DNA from: Erysipelotrichaceae bacterium
GTDB lineage: Bacteria; Bacillota_I; Bacilli_A; Erysipelotrichales; Coprobacillaceae
Assembly (NCBI GenBank): GCA_021200395.1
Contig: JAJQGQ010000148.1
Coordinates: 1 to 9,446 of the forward strand
DNA length: 9,446 bases
Direction: 5' to 3'
Shown here: piece by piece, positions 5,755 to 9,446 of the stretch
Numbering within the stretch: position 1 is the first letter of the stretch
Layout of the letters: each line of letters starts with the position of its first letter
Program-made: the position numbers and the translations under genes
Notes under the pieces: model-generated
What the model was told of the DNA's origin: nothing
The model's input: only the letters and a program-made list of their open reading frames with translations
Databases searched by the model: none

Positions 5755-7493
5755 CATTTGAATTTATTCACTTTTCGATCATAAGTGAGTATACCATTAA
5801 TTTCTTCTTCAATATCACTTAGTTGTGTATATATAGCTCCACATAATCCTTTAGGAATAAGCGGTTTAAGTATATTATCCTTATAGCTTTTAAAAGCCGC
5901 TTGTAAATCTTTACTATTTTCATATGTTTGATAACCATAACTCGCTTCAACACTCACATGACCATCAACCTTTAATATAAATCCACCATACTCCGATAAT
6001 AAATAGGCACGGTCATCTTGAGTAATTGTAGGTTCATCAAAATAATGATGTTCACTTTTAAAATCACCACAACCTTGATCAAACCATCCACTACTAGAAT
6101 CAACCAATCTCGTAGGATCTTTTTCTTTTAGTACATCTGTTAAGCGTTTTGTATCAAACTGTCCCCAACCTTCATTAAACAATACCCAACAGGCAATACT
6201 AGGAAAATAAGACAAAGCATCAATGGTATCCAAACATTCTTGCTCAAATTCCTGTTTACCAGTTTCGTTATCTCTTGCTAATAAATAAGATAATTTATCG
6301 GAAAAACCTTGTGTTTGTTTCAATAATGTTGGCATATAAGTCACATACCAGGTATGATAGGCTTCGCCTCCATTAACCATATCCTGCATAACAATCATAC
6401 CCATATGATCACAATGATAATACCATCTTGGTGGTTCTATTTTACAATGTTTTCTAATCGTGTTAAAACCTAAATCTTTCATTTGTTGGATATCATTAAT
6501 CATTGCTTCATCACTAGCAGCTGTATATAAACCATCACTATAATAACCTTGATCTAAAACACCATGTAAAAATATAGGTTGATGATTTAAGCAAATACGT
6601 GGTATATCTTGTTCATCTTTTTCAAGCGTAAAACAACGCATGGCAAAATAACAAATGACCTCATCATCTTCTAAATTAATCTTTAGATGATATAAATATG
6701 GATAATCAGGTGTCCATGATACTTTATGCATTACAGGTATGATATTTTCATGGGTTAAATCCTGGGTTATTGGTGATTGATCATCAATTTGAAAAGTTAC
6801 TTGGGTATGTAAAGATATATTTGTATCAATACAAACTTTAATTTGATCTTGATCATAATCAGGAATAATATGGACATCCTCCATATAAATATCATCAACC
6901 CATTCATACCAAACACTTTGCCAAATACCACTTTGTGCGGTATAATACATGCCACCATTTTTTAATCTTTGTTTTCCTTTGGCATGATAACTTTTATCTG
7001 AAAAATCCTGTACACAAACAACCAATTCATTATGTGCTAATAAATAATCTGTTACATCTAATTCAAAAGGCAAATAACCGCCAATATGATGAAGTATTCT
7101 TTCTTTATTCATATAAATATCACATATTTGATCAACAGCACCAAAATGTAATATCATTCTTTTATTTTCTTTGTAGTCTTCATCAAATTCTTTTTTATAC
7201 CATAAATATTCATGTGGTTGTAATTGTCTTTTGACTTTAGATAATATTGATTCAGGAGAAAAAGGAACTAATATTTCACCTTCATATTTATCAGGCATAT
7301 CAACATGTTTACTAAAAGCATAAGACCACAAACCATTAAGCATTGTATAATTAGAACGACGCATTTGAGGTCTAGGATATTCTTCTAAAATATGATTTTC
7401 ATCAATGTTTTCACCCCAGGGTGTATACATTTCTTTAAGTTCTTCTTTTTTCTTAAATAATTGTAATGTTTTCATTGCATTGCCTAAATTCAT
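5754..7493 (-). CDS. Glycoside hydrolase family 2 protein (cytosolic)
   Basis: A 579-aa retaining beta-glycosidase of GH2. Residues about 40-200 form the N-terminal jelly-roll (NYTMLNGLWSYAF at 48-60, VPFSPES at 76-82, GIWQSVWYE at 189-197). Residues about 205-295 are the immunoglobulin-like middle domain. The TIM barrel starts near 300 (NHQPIFLHGVLDQGYYSDG) and carries the acid/base E441 in LFNEGWGQFD and the nucleophile E501 in LLSEYGGF. There is no signal peptide, so it acts on imported oligosaccharides or glycosides; beta-galactosidase, beta-glucuronidase or beta-mannosidase activity cannot be told apart here. The start at 7493 is preferred to the TTG at 7523, which abuts the TATAAT promoter box. 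GAGAGG lies 11 nt upstream. No transporter or regulator adjoins it; it is transcribed alone. Confidence 0.9.
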   Translation of the reverse strand: MNLGNAMKTLQLFKKKEELKEMYTPWGENIDENHILEEYPRPQMRRSNYTMLNGLWSYAFSKHVDMPDKYEGEILVPFSPESILSKVKRQLQPHEYLWYKKEFDEDYKENKRMILHFGAVDQICDIYMNKERILHHIGGYLPFELDVTDYLLAHNELVVCVQDFSDKSYHAKGKQRLKNGGMYYTAQSGIWQSVWYEWVDDIYMEDVHIIPDYDQDQIKVCIDTNISLHTQVTFQIDDQSPITQDLTHENIIPVMHKVSWTPDYPYLYHLKINLEDDEVICYFAMRCFTLEKDEQDIPRICLNHQPIFLHGVLDQGYYSDGLYTAASDEAMINDIQQMKDLGFNTIRKHCKIEPPRWYYHCDHMGMIVMQDMVNGGEAYHTWYVTYMPTLLKQTQGFSDKLSYLLARDNETGKQEFEQECLDTIDALSYFPSIACWVLFNEGWGQFDTKRLTDVLKEKDPTRLVDSSSGWFDQGCGDFKSEHHYFDEPTITQDDRAYLLSEYGGFILKVDGHVSVEASYGYQTYENSKDLQAAFKSYKDNILKPLIPKGLCGAIYTQLSDIEEEINGILTYDRKVNKFK

Positions 7494-7514
7494 ATTAATC
7501 ACATCCTCTCTTTT

Positions 7515-7543
7515 ATTATACAATGAATAGTGATAAAACTAAA
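7515..7543 (-). promoter_or_regulatory. Promoter of the GH2 gene
   Basis: On the minus strand TATAAT (complement of 7515-7520) is preceded at 17 nt by a weak -35, TTTAGT (complement of 7538-7543). Only four bases separate the -10 box from GAGAGG, so the transcript would begin inside or just at the Shine-Dalgarno region. No cre site with the central CG was found. Confidence 0.5.
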
Positions 7544-7609
7544 CAAATAAATTATTATTAGGTTGATAAAACAATTGCTGTTAGTCAACGCTAATCTTTC
7601 TAAGTTGTA

Positions 7610-7638
7610 TTGAACTTTGTGAAAAAAAGTTATATACT
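7610..7638 (+). promoter_or_regulatory. Promoter of the repeat lipoprotein gene
   Basis: TTGAAC (7610-7615), a 17-nt spacer and TATACT (7633-7638). Start predicted near 7645, giving a leader of about 23 nt that contains AAAGGAG (7654-7660). Confidence 0.75.
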
Positions 7639-7667
7639 AAAGATAAATAAATGAAAGGAGTATTATA

Positions 7668-8576
7668 ATGAAAAAATTATTAAGTACATTAGCTGCATTT
7701 GCACTTGTAGCAACTGCTTTAGTAGGATGTAAGAGCGACTCTGCAACAGCTGCAACTTATGCAAAAGTTGGTTTAGGTGTTGTTAGCTCTGTAGAAGATG
7801 GAGAGATCTCTACAACATTTGTAGCTGTAGGGCTTGATAGTGATGGTGTTATTCAATACATTGATTTAGATGTTGCTCAATCTACACCTGGCACTGATAG
7901 TGAATACACACAAACTAAAGAAGAACGTGGCGATGACTATGGTATGAAAGACTATTCTGCTAGCCTTGGTAATATTGAAAATGGTGGCGAATGGTATGAA
8001 CAAGCTGAAGCATTTGAAGAATATTGCATCGGTAAAACAAGTGATGAAGTTGCAGCAACTGAAGTAAGCGAAGATGGTTATGCAACTGGTGAGGACTTAA
8101 CAAGTTCTTGTACAATTCATGTCACTGATTTCATTGAAGCTACGACAAAAGCATGTGAAAATGCAGAAGACACTGAAGCTGATAGCATTGTTATGGGTCG
8201 TTCAATGACAATTGAAGATGAAACAACTTTAGATACAAACATGATTGTATTTGCATTAGATTCTGATAGTAAAGTTGTTACAGCTATCTTAGATATCGCT
8301 CAAATCGACAATGAAGGTGAAACTTTACAAACTAAGTTAGAACGTGGCGATGACTATGGTATGAAAGATTATTCTGCTAGCTTAGGTAATATTGATGGTG
8401 GTGGCGAATGGTATGAACAAGCTGCTGCTTTTGAAGAATATTGCGTAGGTAAAACAGTTGATGAAATCACTGCAACAGAAACAGATGAAAGTGGTTATGC
8501 AACTGGCGAAGACTTAACAAGCTCTTGTACAATTAACTTATCAGCTATCTTAGAAGCTGTCTCTAAAGCTCAATAA
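7668..8576 (+). CDS. Secreted lipoprotein of two near-identical tandem domains
   Basis: A 302-aa protein. Residues 1-20 are a signal peptide ending in the lipobox LVGC, so C21 should be lipidated and the protein tethered outside the membrane. The mature part is a duplicated domain: residues about 30-163 and about 173-301. The core of each, starting at ERGDDYGMKDYSASLGNI (86 and 225) and ending at GYATGEDLTSSCTI, is nearly identical and 139 residues apart with no gaps. Each copy has two cysteines 28 residues apart (C120/C148 and C259/C287), which could form a disulfide. The WYEQ and VGKTxDE patterns resemble lipoproteins of gut clostridia that are sometimes labelled FMN-binding-like, but the flavin-attachment motif is not clear and no function is claimed. 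AAAGGAG (7654-7660) is 7 nt before the ATG. Strongly promoted and monocistronic, it is probably abundant. Confidence 0.85.
   Translation: MKKLLSTLAAFALVATALVGCKSDSATAATYAKVGLGVVSSVEDGEISTTFVAVGLDSDGVIQYIDLDVAQSTPGTDSEYTQTKEERGDDYGMKDYSASLGNIENGGEWYEQAEAFEEYCIGKTSDEVAATEVSEDGYATGEDLTSSCTIHVTDFIEATTKACENAEDTEADSIVMGRSMTIEDETTLDTNMIVFALDSDSKVVTAILDIAQIDNEGETLQTKLERGDDYGMKDYSASLGNIDGGGEWYEQAAAFEEYCVGKTVDEITATETDESGYATGEDLTSSCTINLSAILEAVSKAQ
7923..8153 (+). repeat. First copy of an internal 231-bp gene duplication
   Basis: This in-frame segment of the lipoprotein gene matches 8340-8570 at an offset of 417 bp (139 codons) over 77 codons with no gaps. The first 35 bases or so differ at only one silent position, and identity falls towards the 3' end. 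Confidence 0.85.
8340..8570 (+). repeat. Second copy of the internal 231-bp duplication
   Basis: Partner of 7923-8153. Many differences are third-codon or conservative changes (for example ACT to GAT-type silent shifts in the YSASLGN stretch), which suggests a duplication kept under selection or homogenised by gene conversion. Confidence 0.85.
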
Positions 8577-8582
8577 GATGAT

Positions 8583-8609
8583 AAACTCACGATATTTCGT
8601 GAGTTTTTT
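8583..8609 (+). terminator. Rho-independent terminator of the lipoprotein gene
   Basis: AAACTCACGA (8583-8592) and TCGTGAGTTT (8597-8606) form a perfect 10-bp stem around TATT and run into six T. It begins 6 nt after the lipoprotein stop codon. Confidence 0.9.
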
Positions 8610-8617
8610 GTTGGTAG

Positions 8618-8652
8618 AAAGAACCAATGCCACATAAAAGATTATAAAAATT
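8618..8652 (+). pseudogene. Stranded fragment of a Panacea (DUF4065) gene
   Basis: This intergenic stretch matches 8882-8916 inside the Panacea gene: 27 identical bases (8618-8644 versus 8882-8908), then 6 of the next 8. In the corresponding frame it reads KEPMPHKRL followed by TAA. No start codon or further homologous sequence is visible around it, so it cannot encode a protein. It sits between the lipoprotein terminator and the Panacea promoter and is most simply a remnant of a lost paralogue or of an aborted duplication. Confidence 0.7.
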
Positions 8653-8722
8653 TAATATTTCATGCATCAGGTCTTTTTATTTAACTATCCATTTTAAATT
8701 GTATTGAATATAAATTCTCATA

Positions 8723-8751
8723 TTGCAATATTACATTTAATATGATATAAT
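8723..8751 (+). promoter_or_regulatory. Promoter of the Panacea operon
   Basis: TTGCAA (8723-8728), a 17-nt spacer ending in TGA, and TATAAT (8746-8751): a sigma-A promoter with an extended -10. The start near 8758 gives a leader of about 75 nt, much longer than the others in this window, and the leader contains the inverted repeat at 8787-8807. Confidence 0.75.
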
Positions 8752-8786
8752 CTACGTACATGGATGGTTGAAACACAATAGTATAC

Positions 8787-8807
8787 AATGAACAAGCAAT
8801 GTTCATT
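8787..8807 (+). promoter_or_regulatory. Perfect inverted repeat in the Panacea leader
   Basis: AATGAACA (8787-8794) and TGTTCATT (8800-8807) are exact inverted copies separated by AGCAA. The site lies about 30 nt after the predicted transcription start and 14 nt before the Shine-Dalgarno site. It may be a DNA operator for autoregulation, as is common in toxin-antitoxin operons, or an RNA hairpin limiting translation. No T-run follows, so it is not a terminator. Confidence 0.55.
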
Positions 8808-8833
8808 ATTCAAAAATGTAAAAGGAGAAAACT

Positions 8834-9307
8834 ATGGCAGGAAAATACAGCATTTTTGATATTGCTGGCTGGTTCTTAGAAAAAGAACCAATGCCACATA
8901 AAAGATTACAGAAATTGTGTTATTATGCTTTTGCTTGGGATCAAGCAATTAGAAATGGAAACTTAATTAGAGATTGTCAATTTGAAGCGTGGATTCATGG
9001 CCCTGTTAATGTCAAGTTGTTCGAGTTGCTTAAGGGCTCTAAAATTAGAGAGCTTACCTTAGATGATTTACCGTCTGATATAGTAAAGATTACTAATATC
9101 AACGATGATGATTTCTTAGAAAGTGTATGGTTAACCTATGGATGTTATGGTGCCGATACGTTAGAAATTATGACACATAGCGAAGTACCATGGAAGAAAG
9201 CTCGTTTATGGTATGATACATTAGATGAATGTCATGAGATTATTTCTACTACTGATATGAAAGAATTTTATTCAAGTATATATCATGGAATAGAGGATAT
9301 TTCATAA
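8834..9307 (+). CDS. Panacea (DUF4065) domain protein, putative antitoxin
   Basis: A 157-aa single-domain protein. Family signatures are HKRLQKLCYYAFAW (22-35, the family's K-LQKL-Y helix), FEAWIHGPVNVKLFELLK (50-67, the A-x-x-x-GPV element) and LTYGCYGADTLEIMTHSEVPWKKAR (100-124), including the E-x-x-T-H-S-E-x-P-W core. Panacea proteins are established antitoxins that neutralise many unrelated toxin types, usually from a two-gene operon, and some family members are phage or proteolysis adaptors (SocA, GepA). The ATG at 8834 has AAAGGAG (8821-8827) 6 nt upstream. The next gene begins 2 nt after the stop, so it is the likely toxin. The leader inverted repeat suggests autoregulation; the protein itself has no separate helix-turn-helix domain visible. 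A partial duplicate of its codons lies upstream. Confidence 0.85.
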   Translation: MAGKYSIFDIAGWFLEKEPMPHKRLQKLCYYAFAWDQAIRNGNLIRDCQFEAWIHGPVNVKLFELLKGSKIRELTLDDLPSDIVKITNINDDDFLESVWLTYGCYGADTLEIMTHSEVPWKKARLWYDTLDECHEIISTTDMKEFYSSIYHGIEDIS

Positions 9308-9309
9308 CA

Positions 9310-9446
9310 ATGGCTGAAAAATTTGTACATGTGTTCAGCAAAAAAGAAAACTATAAAATTGATGAACATTTTGACGAAAGAAAATTTGTTGTTTGTTTTT
9401 CTGAAAAATTAGAAAAAGAATATAACTTTAACATGCTTCAAAAAAG
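9310..9446 (+). CDS. 5' part of the Panacea partner gene, putative toxin, cut by window edge
   Basis: Starting at ATG 9310, 45 codons are open to the edge of the window: MAEKFVHVFSKKENYK..., lysine-rich, with ERKFVVCFSEKLEKEYNF in the middle and no signal peptide. The start is 2 nt after the Panacea stop and has AGAGGA (9292-9297) 12 nt upstream, inside the preceding gene, so the two should be co-transcribed and coupled. By position it is the predicted toxin of a Panacea toxin-antitoxin pair. The visible part does not match a toxin family I recognise (no clear Fic, RelA/SpoT, or RNase motif), and the catalytic portion may lie beyond the window. Confidence 0.6.
   Translation, partial: MAEKFVHVFSKKENYKIDEHFDERKFVVCFSEKLEKEYNFNMLQK

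Noticed and set aside
6935..7234. 99-codon plus-strand open frame inside the GH2 gene
   Set aside because: It lies antisense to a well-conserved GH2 coding region, has unlikely composition (His, Phe, Tyr rich) and no Shine-Dalgarno site.
7440..7480. Possible catabolite-repression (cre) site near the GH2 start
   Set aside because: The sequence TGAAAACATTACAA lacks the essential central CG of the cre consensus.
7651..7668. Mini-ORF MKGVL just before the lipoprotein, stop overlapping its ATG
   Set aside because: It consists of the Shine-Dalgarno region itself and has no ribosome site of its own. A similar chance reading occurs before the DUF3990 gene (3187).

Overview
The window is AT-rich, with strong Gram-positive Shine-Dalgarno sites (AAAGGAG, GGAGG, GGGGTGAT), consensus sigma-A promoters, a lipobox lipoprotein and short intergenic gaps. 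This suggests a low-GC Firmicute, plausibly a gut Erysipelotrichia or Coprobacillus-like lineage; that placement is inference. No rRNA, tRNA, CRISPR array or complete insertion sequence was recognised.

Layout. Positions 1-44 hold the first codons of a minus-strand gene that leaves the window. A membrane-anchored VanW/G5 protein (259-1950) and a GNAT acetyltransferase (1994-2572) follow, separated by a hairpin terminator. Next, on the same strand and behind a consensus promoter, comes a compact cassette (2626-4123): a short sirtuin lacking the zinc module, a DUF3990 ADP-ribosyltransferase-like gene whose reading frame breaks at the heptamer A AAA AAG, and a 156-aa partner overlapping it by ATGA. 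A two-helix membrane protein (4161-4532, minus) converges on this cassette. A DUF5662 gene (4659-5189) is followed 10 nt later by a Sel1-repeat gene with an in-frame TAA at codon 18 (5200-5742). A cytosolic GH2 glycosidase (5754-7493, minus) converges on it and shares its terminator. A secreted lipoprotein made of two near-identical repeats occupies 7668-8576. The right end carries a Panacea (DUF4065) gene (8834-9307), followed after 2 nt by the start of an unknown gene cut by the window edge, which is the geometry of a Panacea toxin-antitoxin pair. Its leader carries a perfect 8-bp inverted repeat. A 35-nt near-copy of part of the Panacea coding sequence lies stranded upstream at 8618-8652.

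Most interesting parts. The best candidate for an undescribed system is the sirtuin / ART-fold / partner cassette. Both of its recognisable proteins belong to NAD+-using folds. The ART-like open reading frame becomes full length only if ribosomes slip -1 at exactly the heptamer used by E. coli dnaX (or if one A is missing from the assembled homopolymer). The second candidate is the Panacea operon with its unidentified downstream partner and the stranded gene fragment. Several promoters in the window place the -10 box so close to the Shine-Dalgarno sequence that predicted leaders are only about 10-20 nt long.
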